Shown here piece by piece: positions 1 to 8,815 of a stretch of 64,000 bases of DNA. The translations under genes were made by a program, and so were the position numbers. A model generated the notes under the pieces. It saw only the letters and a list, made by a program, of their open reading frames with translations, was not told the origin of the DNA and searched no databases. Origin of the DNA: Pseudomonas fluorescens (GTDB taxonomy: Bacteria > Pseudomonadota > Gammaproteobacteria > Pseudomonadales > Pseudomonadaceae); assembly GCF_900636825.1 (NCBI RefSeq), contig NZ_LR134318.1, positions 4,894,001 through 4,958,000 of the forward strand. Direction: 5' to 3'. Every line of letters begins with the position of its first letter. The first letter of the stretch is position 1.

Positions 1-1608
1 CGAAACGAGACCACCGAAGTAACCGGCCTTGGTCGGTTCATCGATCACCACAACGATCGCGTAACGCGGATCGCTCATCGGGCCGAAACCGGCGAACAGC
101 GAACGGTAGGAGTTTTCTGCGTAGCCCTTGGTGCCGACCGAGGTCTTGCGCGCCGTACCCGACTTGCCGCCGACGTGGTACGCCGGCACTTGCGCACGGA
201 ACACGCCACGTGGAGCTTCGATCACTTGCTGCAACATGCCCTGCATGGTTTTCGCCACGGCTTCGGGCAACACTTGAGTGGTCTGCGGCATCTTGTCGGT
301 TTTGATCAGAGTCAGCGGCGCGAGGCGACCATTGTTGGCCAACGCCGAAAATGCGTGCACCAGTTGGATCGCGGTCACGGAAATACCGTAGCCGTAAGAC
401 AAGGTTGCAGTTTCAGCCTTGCGCCACTCGCGATAGTTGGGCAGATTGCCCACCCGTTCGCCCGGGAAGCCGAGGCCAGTGTCCTGGCCAAGCCCGACTT
501 TCTGAGCCAGACGGAAAATGGTTTCGCCGCCGATATCGAAGGCGACTTTACTCATGCCGACGTTACTGGAATTGATCAGAATGCCGGTCAGGTCGAGTAC
601 CGGGCCTTCGGTCTTGGAAACGTCTTTAATGGTGTATTTGCCGATCTGCAGGGAGCCCGGATACACCTCGACGGTGTCGCTCGGTTTCCAGCGGCCGGTT
701 TCGATTGCCGCGCTCATCGAAATGGCTTTCATGGTCGAGCCCGGTTCGAACACGTCGATCATCGCGCGGTTGCGCATCATTGCCGGCTGCAGGTTGCGAC
801 GGTTGTTCGGGTTGTAGGTCGGCTGGTTGACCATGGCGAGAATCTCGCCGGTCTTCACATCCATGATCACCAGACTGCCGGCCTTGGCGCCGTTTTCGAT
901 GATCGCGTTGCGCAGTTCGCGATTGGCCAGATATTGCAGACGCAGGTCGATCGACAACGCCAAGGGCTTGCCGGCCTTGGCGTTTTTGGTGACCTGGACA
1001 TCCTTGATCAGGCGTCCGCGCCGATCCTTGATGACCTGGCGTTTGCCCGGCACACCGGCGAGCCATTCGTCATAAGCGAGTTCGACACCTTCGCGACCGT
1101 GATCATCGATGTCGGTAAAGCCGACCATATGCGCGGTGACTTCACCGGCCGGGTAGAAGCGGCGGAATTCTTCGATGCCATAGACGCCCGGTACTTTCAG
1201 GTCGAGCACAGCCTGACCCTGCTCAGGCGTCAGCCCGCGCACCAGATAAATGAATTCTTTGTTGGCCTGGGCTTCGAGACGTTCGGCCAGGGCTTTCGGG
1301 TCCTGACCCAGCGCGGCGGCGAGTGCCGGCCACTTCTCTTTGGCGGTCTGCATTTCCTTGGCGTTGGCCCACAGCGTGGTCACCGGCGTACTGACGGCCA
1401 GAGGCTCGCCGTTACGGTCGGTGATCAGGCCACGGTGTGCCGGAATCGGGATGTGGCGCAGGCTGCGTGCGTCGCCCTGCCCCTTGAGGAAGTCACGGTC
1501 AACCACTTGCAGGTCGATGATGCGCCAGCAGATCGCCGCGACCATCAGGCCGAGCAATGCCACCATCAGGCGGAAGCGCCACGGGAACAGCGCGCCTTCG
1601 AGTTTCAT
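1..1608 (-). CDS. ftsI: Peptidoglycan D,D-transpeptidase FtsI (PBP3), 3' end missing
   Basis: Division-specific transpeptidase that cross-links septal peptidoglycan; inner membrane, periplasmic catalytic domain. Reading the minus strand from ATG at 1608 gives MKLEGALFPWRFRLMVALLG, a short cytoplasmic end followed by one membrane anchor. The penicillin-binding motifs are visible: STMK with Ser at about residue 291, SSN in the block around positions 540-580, and KSGT with Lys at about residue 482. The frame is open to base 1, giving 536 residues; the P. aeruginosa protein is about 579, so about 43 C-terminal residues lie outside the window. ATG codons at 1611 and 1608 are both possible; each overlaps the end of ftsL. 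Confidence 0.96.
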   Translation of the reverse strand, partial: MKLEGALFPWRFRLMVALLGLMVAAICWRIIDLQVVDRDFLKGQGDARSLRHIPIPAHRGLITDRNGEPLAVSTPVTTLWANAKEMQTAKEKWPALAAALGQDPKALAERLEAQANKEFIYLVRGLTPEQGQAVLDLKVPGVYGIEEFRRFYPAGEVTAHMVGFTDIDDHGREGVELAYDEWLAGVPGKRQVIKDRRGRLIKDVQVTKNAKAGKPLALSIDLRLQYLANRELRNAIIENGAKAGSLVIMDVKTGEILAMVNQPTYNPNNRRNLQPAMMRNRAMIDVFEPGSTMKAISMSAAIETGRWKPSDTVEVYPGSLQIGKYTIKDVSKTEGPVLDLTGILINSSNVGMSKVAFDIGGETIFRLAQKVGLGQDTGLGFPGERVGNLPNYREWRKAETATLSYGYGISVTAIQLVHAFSALANNGRLAPLTLIKTDKMPQTTQVLPEAVAKTMQGMLQQVIEAPRGVFRAQVPAYHVGGKSGTARKTSVGTKGYAENSYRSLFAGFGPMSDPRYAIVVVIDEPTKAGYFGGLVS

Positions 1609-1901
1609 CATGGCGCCACCATCTTCACGTCAGCCGCGCCGGGAATGTGCATTTTCAGCTGTTCGGTGGCCAGCACTTCGATGCGACTGTGCGCAGTCCA
1701 GGTGCTCTGCTCGAGAATCAGGCGACCCCACTCGGCCTGCGCCTTGTCGCGCACGCTGAGTTCGTTATAAAGGGTGTTGAGCAACTGCCGGTTCCAGTGC
1801 GCGCTGTATGACACGGCGATGGCCGAGAAAAGCACGCCGATAAACAGCAGCAGCATCAGAAAGCTGCCGCCGGGCAGTGGCTTGGCGAAAAGTTTGCTCA
1901 C
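1608..1901 (-). CDS. ftsL: Cell division protein FtsL
   Basis: 97-residue bitopic membrane protein of the FtsQLB subcomplex, which recruits and activates FtsWI at the septum. The sequence has a short basic N-terminus, one hydrophobic segment at about residues 15-32 (FLMLLLFIGVLFSAIAVSYS) and a periplasmic helical region expected to form a coiled coil. It starts at GTG in a GTGA overlap with the stop of rsmH and ends in an overlap with ftsI. Size and position in the mraZ-rsmH-ftsL-ftsI order fix the identity, since FtsL sequences diverge strongly. Confidence 0.95.
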   Translation of the reverse strand: MSKLFAKPLPGGSFLMLLLFIGVLFSAIAVSYSAHWNRQLLNTLYNELSVRDKAQAEWGRLILEQSTWTAHSRIEVLATEQLKMHIPGAADVKMVAP

Positions 1902-2845
1902 CGCAACTTCTCCGCGACACGCATGACGGCGCTGCGGGAACGTGGGTTGGCTTTGAGTTCGGCATCGGAGGCCGTCTGCGCTTTGCCGTGGACTTTGATT
2001 TTCGGCTCGAACGCAACGTGGCGAACCGGCAGGTTGCGCGGCAGGTTATCGGCTTCGCCTTTCACCAGCTTGCGCATGAACAATTTGACGATGCGATCTT
2101 CGAGCGAATGAAAGCTGATCACAACCAGGCGACCGCCAATTTCCAGCGCGTCCAGTGCCGCTTCGAGGCCGGCTTCGAGATCGCCCAGTTCGTTGTTGAC
2201 GTGAATACGCAAACCCTGGAATGCACGGGTGGCCGGGTTCTTGCCTTTTTCCCACGCCGGGTTGGCGACTTTGAGCACTTCGGCCAGATCGGCGGTGCGC
2301 TCGAATGGCTTGATGTCACGACGCTCGGCGACGGCGCGGGCCATGCGGCCGGAGAAACGCTCTTCGCCGTATTCCTTGAACACCCGGGCAATTTCTTCAA
2401 CCGGTGCGGTGTTGACGAATTCGGCAGCGCTGATCCCACGCGATGGGTCCATGCGCATGTCCAGCGGACCGTCATTGAGGAAACTGAAGCCGCGCTCGGC
2501 GTCATCAAGCTGCGGTGAAGACACGCCCAGGTCGAGCAGAATGCCGCTGACCTTGCCGCTCAGACCTTGCTCGGCAACCACCGAACCCAGCTCGGCAAAG
2601 CTGCGCTGCACAACGACAAAGCGGCCGTCTTCGGCCGCTAGCGTTTGCCCGGTGGCAATCGCTTGTGGATCCTTATCGAACCCGATGAGCCGACCGTCCG
2701 TGCCCAGCTGGCCGAGGATCAGCCGGCTGTGTCCGCCGCGCCCGAACGTGCCGTCCAGATAGCAGCCATCAGGACGTACGGCGAGAGCCTCGACGGCTTC
2801 GTCAAGCAGTACGGTGATGTGGTTAAAGCCGCTATCAATAGTCAC
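1898..2845 (-). CDS. rsmH: 16S rRNA (cytosine-1402-N4)-methyltransferase RsmH
   Basis: 315 residues, the usual family length. It N4-methylates C1402 in the P site of 16S rRNA using S-adenosylmethionine. The glycine-rich SAM loop DGTFGRGGHS is at residues 31-40, followed by GFDKDPQA, and the C-terminal block has VISFHSLEDRIVK and MRVAEKLR. GTG start overlapping the mraZ stop. The enzyme that adds the 2'-O-methyl group to the same nucleotide, RsmI, is encoded about 1.3 kb away on the same strand, so both writers of the m4Cm1402 mark lie together here. Confidence 0.97.
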   Translation of the reverse strand: MTIDSGFNHITVLLDEAVEALAVRPDGCYLDGTFGRGGHSRLILGQLGTDGRLIGFDKDPQAIATGQTLAAEDGRFVVVQRSFAELGSVVAEQGLSGKVSGILLDLGVSSPQLDDAERGFSFLNDGPLDMRMDPSRGISAAEFVNTAPVEEIARVFKEYGEERFSGRMARAVAERRDIKPFERTADLAEVLKVANPAWEKGKNPATRAFQGLRIHVNNELGDLEAGLEAALDALEIGGRLVVISFHSLEDRIVKLFMRKLVKGEADNLPRNLPVRHVAFEPKIKVHGKAQTASDAELKANPRSRSAVMRVAEKLR

Positions 2846-3297
2846 AGGATCAAATCACGCAGTTCATCAGGCATCGCGCCCGGTTGTTGAATAGCAGCAA
2901 GGTCAGCGGCAGACACCACGTTCCATGCATCCTCGTCCCACAATTGGAACTTGTTCAGTTGGCCCACCAGCATTGCGCGCTTGTCCAGCTTGGCGTATTC
3001 GCGCAAACGCGGCGGAACCAGAAAACGACCACTGCCATCGAGTTCGAGGTCGACGGCATTACCAATCAATAAACGTTGCAGACGACGGTTCTCTTCGCGA
3101 AGCGATGGAAGCGCGCGCAACTTGGTTTCAATAATTTCCCACTCGTCGAGCGGATAGACACACAAACACGGATCAACGGCATCAATGGTCACGATCAATT
3201 GGCCGGAACTGCGGGAATCGAGCTCGTCACGGTACCGGCTCGGCATAGCGAGACGACCCTTTGCGTCGAGACTGATAGCGTTAGCTCCGCGAAACAC
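2842..3297 (-). CDS. mraZ: Transcriptional regulator MraZ
   Basis: 151-residue AbrB-fold DNA-binding protein, first gene of the division and cell-wall cluster and its autorepressor. The two diagnostic DXXXR repeats are at residues 11-15 (DAKGR) and 87-91 (DGSGR), each followed by a proline-containing strand. Start is GTG at 3297. Its operator repeats and a promoter are visible directly upstream at 3339-3401. Overlaps rsmH. Confidence 0.97.
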   Translation of the reverse strand: MFRGANAISLDAKGRLAMPSRYRDELDSRSSGQLIVTIDAVDPCLCVYPLDEWEIIETKLRALPSLREENRRLQRLLIGNAVDLELDGSGRFLVPPRLREYAKLDKRAMLVGQLNKFQLWDEDAWNVVSAADLAAIQQPGAMPDELRDLIL

Positions 3298-3338
3298 GTC
3301 AGCGTTTCTCCAATTTTTATCGTTTTGAGCTCAAAAAA

Positions 3339-3401
3339 CCCACTTCATGCCACTTTCCGCCACTTGCGCACACTATAGGAATGCGCCCACCACACCGTCA
3401 A
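3339..3401 (-). promoter_or_regulatory. mraZ promoter with three MraZ boxes
   Basis: On the minus strand, TTGACG (3401-3396), an 18-base spacer and TATAGT (3377-3372) form a good sigma-70 promoter. Immediately downstream the sequence AGTGG occurs three times with exact 10-base periodicity (complement CACTT at 3341, 3351 and 3361). MraZ is known to bind GTGG repeats spaced this way near its own promoter. Here the repeats would lie at the start of the transcript, which suits repression. Confidence 0.8.
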
Positions 3402-3702
3402 GGCGCGGATTAAAGGAAAACCCTTACAGAACGGAGATTTAGGAGCGTAAAAGGAGGTGTAAAGAGAATCTGACGTGAAGTTTTGACCCTTAACTTGATA
3501 CAGCACTGATAGCTGCGCTCGAAAGTTAAAGTGATTTGTTAAGAGTAAGATTTTTTCGGTATTACAAATGCGCTTCTGCTGTTGATTGAAGCACGGTGGG
3601 AATTGGCTATTACCACGTTTGCCGCTGCCGGACTTTCAGCCCAGGCCTGCTGATAATACACAGCCCTGTTGCCGATGATTCAAGCAGGGAAAGAAAAAGG
3701 TG
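3402..3702. other. Intergenic stretch between mraZ promoter and rnpB, no gene seen
   Basis: About 300 bases, AT-richer than its neighbours. I see no credible reading frame, no strong hairpin with a T-tract and no repeat. The rnpB 3' trailer must end here, but I cannot point to its terminator. Confidence 0.5.
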
Positions 3703-4055
3703 GAGAGTCGATCTGTAAGCCGGGTTCTGTCTTGAACAGTCATTCGTCTACGATGGCCATCACTGGACATCTTTAGCAACCTACCCGGTCCCAGCGCGGG
3801 CCACGCCTTGGGACCCTATTTGGTCTTGCTCCAAGTGGGGTTTACCTAGCCACGAACTGTTGCCAGACGTGCGGTGCGCTCTTACCGCACCTTTTCACCC
3901 TTACCGGCGCTTGCGCGCTTAGGCGGTTATTTTCTGTGGCACTTTCCGTAGGCTCACGCCTCCCAGGCATTACCTGGCACTTCGCCCTATGGAGCCCGGA
4001 CTTTCCTCCCCCCCCTAATTTTCATAGAGGGCAGCGACTGTCCGATCGACTCTCC
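3703..4055 (-). ncRNA. rnpB: RNase P RNA, class A
   Basis: Catalytic RNA that matures the 5' ends of tRNAs. Read on the minus strand it begins GGAGAGTCGATCGGACAGTC, has the conserved GAGGAAAGTCCGGGCTCC block (complement around 3992-4010), the AGGGTGAAA segment and CCAAATAGGGTCC block (complement around 3890-3830), and ends with GAACCCGGCTTACAGATCGA. The terminal strands GGAGAGTCGATC and GATCGACTCTCC pair to form helix P1. About 353 nt, usual for Pseudomonas. Ends are given to within a few bases. Confidence 0.96.
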
Positions 4056-4126
4056 GCCGCGAAGGTTAACGGCAGAGCGACCGAAGAACAAGCGCTAAAA
4101 GCCTCGAGAGCGCCATGGGCGACGGC

Positions 4127-4999
4127 TTACACGCCTTTCTGTTTGTCCAGCGCGACTTGATACAGGACATTTTTACGCTCGCCGGTGATTTGTGCGGCCA
4201 ACGCGGCGGCACGCTTGAGCGGCATTTCTTCAAGCAGCAGATCAAGGATACGCATGGCTTCGCTGCTGACCGCATCCTCCGATTCCGGCGCGGTCCAGCC
4301 AGCGACCAGCACGACGCATTCGCCGCGCTGCTGATTGCTGTCAGTTTCGACGAATGCGCGCAGCTCGCTGAGCGGCAGGCCTTTGAGGGTTTCGAAGGTT
4401 TTGGTGATTTCCCGTGCCAGCAGAGCCTGACGCTCACCACCGAACACAGCCTCCATATCCTGCAGACATTCAAGGATGCGATGTGGGGCTTCATAGAAGA
4501 TCAAGGTGCGCGGCTCTTCCTTGACAGCGTCCAGCCGCGCCTTGCGACCGACCGACTTGGCCGGCAGAAAGCCTTCAAAGATAAAGCGATCGGATGGCAA
4601 GCCTGCCGCCGACAACGCCGCGATCAATGCGCATGCACCTGGCACCGGCACGACATTGATTCCCGCAGCACGGGCCTGTCGCACCAGGTGATAGCCCGGA
4701 TCGGAAATCAGCGGCGTGCCGGCGTCGGAAATCAGCGCAACGTTATCCCCCGCCAGCAAACGGGTAATAAAGCGGCTACCTTCATCACGCTCATTGTGTT
4801 CATGACAGGCGGCCAGCGGCGTGGAAATCCCGAAGTGCTGCATCAGGCGCGCCGAGTGGCGGGTGTCTTCCGCGGCAATCAACGCCACTTCACGGAGGAT
4901 TTTCAGGGCCCGGGCACTGATGTCGTCCAGGTTGCCGATGGGCGTCGCCACCACATAAAGCGAGCCGGCAGCGGAATTCAGGGAACCTGGAGCAGTCAA
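4127..4999 (-). CDS. rsmI: 16S rRNA (cytidine-1402-2'-O)-methyltransferase RsmI
   Basis: Tetrapyrrole-methylase-fold enzyme that 2'-O-methylates C1402 of 16S rRNA. Family signature YVVATPIGNLDDISARAL lies near the N-terminus, followed by AAEDTRHSARLM and LISDAGTPLISDPGYHLV. I prefer the TTG start at 4999: it has GAGGTG about 6 bases upstream, and the alternative in-frame ATG at 5032 lies inside a possible -10 box (TACAAT, minus strand 5036-5031) with no ribosome site. That gives 290 residues, or 301 from 5032. Divergent from lpoA; followed by rnpB on the same strand. Confidence 0.95.
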   Translation of the reverse strand: MTAPGSLNSAAGSLYVVATPIGNLDDISARALKILREVALIAAEDTRHSARLMQHFGISTPLAACHEHNERDEGSRFITRLLAGDNVALISDAGTPLISDPGYHLVRQARAAGINVVPVPGACALIAALSAAGLPSDRFIFEGFLPAKSVGRKARLDAVKEEPRTLIFYEAPHRILECLQDMEAVFGGERQALLAREITKTFETLKGLPLSELRAFVETDSNQQRGECVVLVAGWTAPESEDAVSSEAMRILDLLLEEMPLKRAAALAAQITGERKNVLYQVALDKQKGV

Positions 5000-5209
5000 A
5001 GCGCACACCTCGTGATCGGTAAAAGCGGCCATTGTAGCGCGTCACGAGATTTGCGTTGCGTTCGGGTAGAGCCCGGTTTTGCGCGCGATTGAGCGCCGCT
5101 GCAACATTTACATCAGCTAAATTGTCCGTTTACTGCCACTAACATCGCGCCCCGGCCAGTGCTTGGGTACAATTCCACGCTAATTTGATCGAGTATCAGG
5201 AACACTTAC

Positions 5210-7021
5210 ATGATCGCTTGCCTGCGGCTGTTCACTGCCCTCTGCCTCGCTGCCCTGTTGGCCGCGTGCGCCAGCTCCCCTTCCTCCAGCCTTGGCGAAC
5301 TTCCACGGACTCCGGATGCCAGCATCGAGCAACTGCTCGAACAGGCTACCCAGGCGAAGACTCCGGAACAAGCCGCCCTGCTGCGCCTAAGCGCAGCGGA
5401 TCTGGCTTATCGTCAAGGCAATGCCGGACAGTCCGCGCAGATCCTGCAACAAGTGCCGGTGGAGCAGCTCAAGCCAGGCCAGCAGATTTTCGCCAACACG
5501 CTGTCGGCCGAACTGGCCATGACGCGCAACCAGCCGAAAGCCGCGCTGACCGCCCTGAGCCACCCAAGCTTCCAGAAGCTCGGCGAGATGCCGGAGGAGC
5601 AACAAGTGCGCACCGGCACCGTGCATGCCCGCGCCCTTGAAGCCGATGGCCAGACCCTTGCCGCCGCCCGCGAGCGTGTATTCATTGCGCCAATGTTGGA
5701 AGGTGAAGCGGCGAGCAAGAACCACGAAGCGATCTGGACCCTGATTGGCTCGCTGCCAACCGATCAACTGCAACCCAATACCACCGACGATCTCGGCGGC
5801 TGGATGGGTCTGGCACTGGCGGTAAAAAGCGCCGGCACTCTGGAACAGCAGCAGGCAGCGATCGATAGCTGGCGTGCACAGAATCCAAAACACCCGGCCG
5901 CGATCAACCTGCCGCAGCCGCTGACCAAACTCAAGGAGCTGGCCAGCCAGCCACTGAGCAAGATCGCTCTGCTGCTGCCGCAGGACGGTCAACTCGCTTC
6001 GGTGGGCAAAGCCCTGCGTGAGGGCTTCATGGCTGCGCACTATCAGGCGCAGCAGGCCGGCCAGAAGCCGCCAGCCATTGAGTTCTACGACAGCTCGAAG
6101 CTGACGTCGATGGACGAGTTTTACCGCAAGGCGCAGGCTGATGGCGTGCAACTGGTCGTCGGCCCGCTGGAAAAACCTCTGGTCAAACAGCTGAGCACCC
6201 GCCCACAACTGCCGATCACCACTCTGGCACTGAATTACAGCGAAGGCGATCAAGGCCCGGCGCAGCTGTTCCAGTTCGGTCTGGCCGCTGAAGACGAAGC
6301 CCGCGAAGTCTCGCGCCGCGCTCGTGCCGATGGCCTGCACCGCGCGGCGATCATGGTGCCGAAAGGTGAATGGGGCGATCGCGTTCTGCGTGCGTTCAGC
6401 CAGGATTGGCAAGCCAATGGCGGCAGCATTGTTGCCACCGAACGTGTTGATCAGCCGGTGCAACTGGCCCAGCAGATCGCCGACATGTTCCAGCTGCGCC
6501 AGAGCGAAGCACGCGCCAAGAGCCTGCAGAACGCCGCCGGCACCAACGTTGCCGCGCAGCCTTCGCGCCGTCAGGACATCGAATTCATTTTCCTCGCCGC
6601 GACGCCGCAACAGGCCCAGCAGATCAAACCGACGCTGAATTTCCAGTACGCCGGTGACGTGCCCGTCTATGCAACTTCGCACGTTTACAGCGCCAGCGGC
6701 GACGTCAACCAGTACAACGACATGAACGGCGTTCGCTTTTGCGAAACCCCATGGCTGCTCGACACCAGCGACCCGCTGCGTCAGCAAGTGGTTGCGCAGT
6801 GGCCACAAGCGGCCGGCAGCCTCGGCCGTCTGTACGCGATGGGCGTGGATGCCTATCGCCTGGCGCCACGTCTGGGCCAACTCAAAGCACTGCCGGACAG
6901 CCGCATTGACGGTGAGTCGGGCAGCCTCGGCATGACCCAGACCCAACGCGTTGTGCGTCAATTGCCTTGGGCGCAGTTCGTCAGCGGTCAGGTTCAGCGC
7001 CTGCCGGACACACCACGCTGA
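5210..7021 (+). CDS. lpoA: Penicillin-binding protein activator LpoA (LppC family lipoprotein)
   Basis: 603-residue outer-membrane lipoprotein that activates the bifunctional synthase PBP1a from the outside. Signal peptide with lipobox LLAAC, Cys at residue 20. The N-terminal half is rich in helical TPR-like sequence (about 30-240), and the C-terminal half (from KIALLLPQDGQLASVGKALR at about residue 250) has the periplasmic-binding-protein-like LppC fold. It heads the group lpoA-yraN-diaA-BON lipoprotein, an order shared with E. coli yraM-yraN-diaA-yraP. Its stop overlaps the yraN start by one base. Confidence 0.95.
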   Translation: MIACLRLFTALCLAALLAACASSPSSSLGELPRTPDASIEQLLEQATQAKTPEQAALLRLSAADLAYRQGNAGQSAQILQQVPVEQLKPGQQIFANTLSAELAMTRNQPKAALTALSHPSFQKLGEMPEEQQVRTGTVHARALEADGQTLAAARERVFIAPMLEGEAASKNHEAIWTLIGSLPTDQLQPNTTDDLGGWMGLALAVKSAGTLEQQQAAIDSWRAQNPKHPAAINLPQPLTKLKELASQPLSKIALLLPQDGQLASVGKALREGFMAAHYQAQQAGQKPPAIEFYDSSKLTSMDEFYRKAQADGVQLVVGPLEKPLVKQLSTRPQLPITTLALNYSEGDQGPAQLFQFGLAAEDEAREVSRRARADGLHRAAIMVPKGEWGDRVLRAFSQDWQANGGSIVATERVDQPVQLAQQIADMFQLRQSEARAKSLQNAAGTNVAAQPSRRQDIEFIFLAATPQQAQQIKPTLNFQYAGDVPVYATSHVYSASGDVNQYNDMNGVRFCETPWLLDTSDPLRQQVVAQWPQAAGSLGRLYAMGVDAYRLAPRLGQLKALPDSRIDGESGSLGMTQTQRVVRQLPWAQFVSGQVQRLPDTPR

Positions 7022-7383
7022 TGCCCGACAGGTCACGCTCGCAGAGCGGCAAGGATGCCGAGCGCCAAGCGCTCGAGCATCTGCAAAATCAAGGCCTGCG
7101 CCTGTTGGCGCAGAACTGGTTATGCAAACGCGGCGAGCTTGATCTGGTCATGCTTGATGGCGATACAGTAGTATTCGTCGAAGTTCGTTACCGAAAAAAC
7201 ACTCAATGGGGTGGCGCGCTCGCTAGCATCGATGGGCGCAAGCAGCAGAAACTGATTTTCGCTGCGCAGTATTTTCTTCAGCGCGAGTCGCGTTGGGCCA
7301 ACTCCCCCTGCCGCTTCGATGTGGTGGCCATCGACAGCCACCCGGACCAGCTGAACTGGTTGCAGAATGCTTTCGACAGTTGA
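7021..7383 (+). CDS. yraN: YraN family endonuclease-like protein (UPF0102)
   Basis: 120 residues from the ATG at 7021, which overlaps the lpoA TGA. The core GELDLVMLDGDTVVFVEVRY carries the acidic residues expected of a PD-(D/E)XK nuclease fold (E-x-D then E-x-R), and the later SIDGRKQQKL block is the family signature. The biochemical role is not established. Longer versions starting upstream would run into lpoA and add nothing family-like. Confidence 0.9.
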   Translation: MPDRSRSQSGKDAERQALEHLQNQGLRLLAQNWLCKRGELDLVMLDGDTVVFVEVRYRKNTQWGGALASIDGRKQQKLIFAAQYFLQRESRWANSPCRFDVVAIDSHPDQLNWLQNAFDS

Positions 7384-7487
7384 TTGCCTGCATCCCGAAC
7401 CGGACACATTAACCGACAACTTTTGCTCTTTGCTTTGCGGGCTGCACTTTCATGTGCCGGATAGCCGCGCTACTTAAGGTCACACAG

Positions 7488-8081
7488 ATGGACATGCAAT
7501 CCCGAATTCGCCAGCTTTTCCAGGCCAGTATCGACACCAAGCAACAGGCGATGGACGTACTTGCACCGCACATCGAGCAAGCCAGCCAGATCATGGTCAA
7601 CGCCCTGCTCAACGAAGGCAAAATGCTCGCGTGCGGCAATGGCGGTTCGGCCGGCGACGCCCAGCATTTTTCCTCGGAGCTGCTCAATCGCTTCGAGCGC
7701 GAGCGCCCGAGCCTCCCCGCCCTTGCGCTGACCACCGATTCGTCGACGATCACTTCGATTGCCAATGACTACAGCTATAACGAAATCTTCTCCAAGCAAA
7801 TCCGCGCACTCGGCCAGCCTGGCGATGTCTTGCTGGCGATTTCGACCAGCGGTAACTCGGCAAACATTATTCAAGCGATCCAGGCCGCACATGATCGCGA
7901 AATGATTGTCGTAGCTTTGACCGGACGCGACGGCGGCGGCATGGCATCACTGCTGTTGCCGGAGGACGTCGAGATTCGCGTACCAGCCAACGTCACTGCA
8001 CGTATTCAAGAAGTCCACTTGCTGGCGATCCATTGCCTCTGCGATCTGATCGACAGCCAACTGTTCGGGAGTGAAGAATGA
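7488..8081 (+). CDS. diaA: SIS-domain protein DiaA (GmhA-like)
   Basis: 197 residues from ATG 7488. DiaA binds DnaA and promotes timely replication initiation; the family is related to phosphoheptose isomerase GmhA and often annotated that way. Sugar-isomerase motifs: GNGGSAGDAQHFSSEL near residue 45, AISTSGNSANII near 115, ARIQEVHLLAIH near 175. Position between yraN and a BON lipoprotein matches E. coli diaA rather than the heptose operon, which favours the DiaA role. Four-base overlap with the next gene. Confidence 0.87.
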   Translation: MDMQSRIRQLFQASIDTKQQAMDVLAPHIEQASQIMVNALLNEGKMLACGNGGSAGDAQHFSSELLNRFERERPSLPALALTTDSSTITSIANDYSYNEIFSKQIRALGQPGDVLLAISTSGNSANIIQAIQAAHDREMIVVALTGRDGGGMASLLLPEDVEIRVPANVTARIQEVHLLAIHCLCDLIDSQLFGSEE

Positions 8082-8656
8082 CCCCTAATCGCCTTGGCCT
8101 TCTGGCCTTGACCCTGTGCCTGGGCATCAGCGGCTGCACCTCTGTGGTGAACGCCAGCCGTGAAGCACCGATCGAAGATGACCGCGGCACCCGCACCTTC
8201 GGCAGCAAGATTGACGATTCGCTGATCGAAACCAAAGTGGGCGTGAACATCGCCAAGGCCGATCCGGCTCTGGACAACGACTCGCACATCGTCGTCACCA
8301 GCTTCAACGGCGTCGTTCTGCTGGCGGGCCAAACACCGCGCGAAGACCTCAAGGCTAAAGCCGAGCAGGCCGCGGCCAACGTGCAACGCGTAAAGAAAGT
8401 GCATAACGAGCTGCAGGTGCTGTCGCCCTCCTCTCTGCTGGCGCGCCAGAACGACGCCTGGCTGACCACCAAGATCAAAACGCAGATGCTCACCGATGCC
8501 AGCATTCCGGGCTCGCGGATCAAGGTCATTACCGAGAACGGTATTGTTTACCTGCTGGGCTTGCTGACGAAACAGGAAGCGACCCAGGCAACCAATCTGG
8601 TTCAGGGTGTTTCTGGCGTTCAGAAAATCGTCAAACTCTTCGAGTACATCGACTGA
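8078..8656 (+). CDS. BON-domain outer-membrane lipoprotein (DolP/YraP family)
   Basis: 192 residues. Lipoprotein signal with lipobox GISGC, Cys 20. Two BON domains follow: about residues 45-115 (DSLIETKVGVNI ... VHNELQV) and 125-190 (TTKIKTQMLTDA ... VVKLFEY-like end). DolP supports outer-membrane integrity and the BAM machinery in enterobacteria. Last gene of the lpoA group; a REP doublet and a bidirectional terminator follow. Confidence 0.9.
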   Translation: MTPNRLGLLALTLCLGISGCTSVVNASREAPIEDDRGTRTFGSKIDDSLIETKVGVNIAKADPALDNDSHIVVTSFNGVVLLAGQTPREDLKAKAEQAAANVQRVKKVHNELQVLSPSSLLARQNDAWLTTKIKTQMLTDASIPGSRIKVITENGIVYLLGLLTKQEATQATNLVQGVSGVQKIVKLFEYID

Positions 8657-8676
8657 CCTGATTGCACAGGAGCTGT

Positions 8677-8764
8677 GTAGGAGCTGACGAGTGCAACGAG
8701 GCTGCGATCTTTTTATACGCAAGATCAAAAGATCGCAGCCTCGTTGCACTCGACAGCTCCTACG
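8677..8764. repeat. REP doublet, TGTAGGAGCTG class
   Basis: Two inverted copies of the element: arm GTAGGAGCTGACGAGTGCAA and so on to GCGATCTTTT, a short spacer, then the reverse complement ending CAGCTCCTACGG. It lies between convergent genes. Confidence 0.9.
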
Positions 8765-8782
8765 GTTGAAAACAGCAGGCAC

Positions 8783-8815
8783 AAAAAAGGCGATCCATCT
8801 GGATCGCCTTTTTTT
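8783..8815. terminator. Bidirectional rho-independent terminator
   Basis: Stem AAGGCGATCC / GGATCGCCTT (8787-8810) flanked by A and T runs on both sides. It serves the BON lipoprotein gene on plus and sspB on minus. Confidence 0.9.

Noticed and set aside
175..1770. 531-codon plus-strand frame
   Set aside because: Antisense to ftsI and ftsL, whose catalytic motifs are certain; low-complexity composition.
4115..5092. 325-codon plus-strand frame
   Set aside because: Antisense shadow of rsmI.
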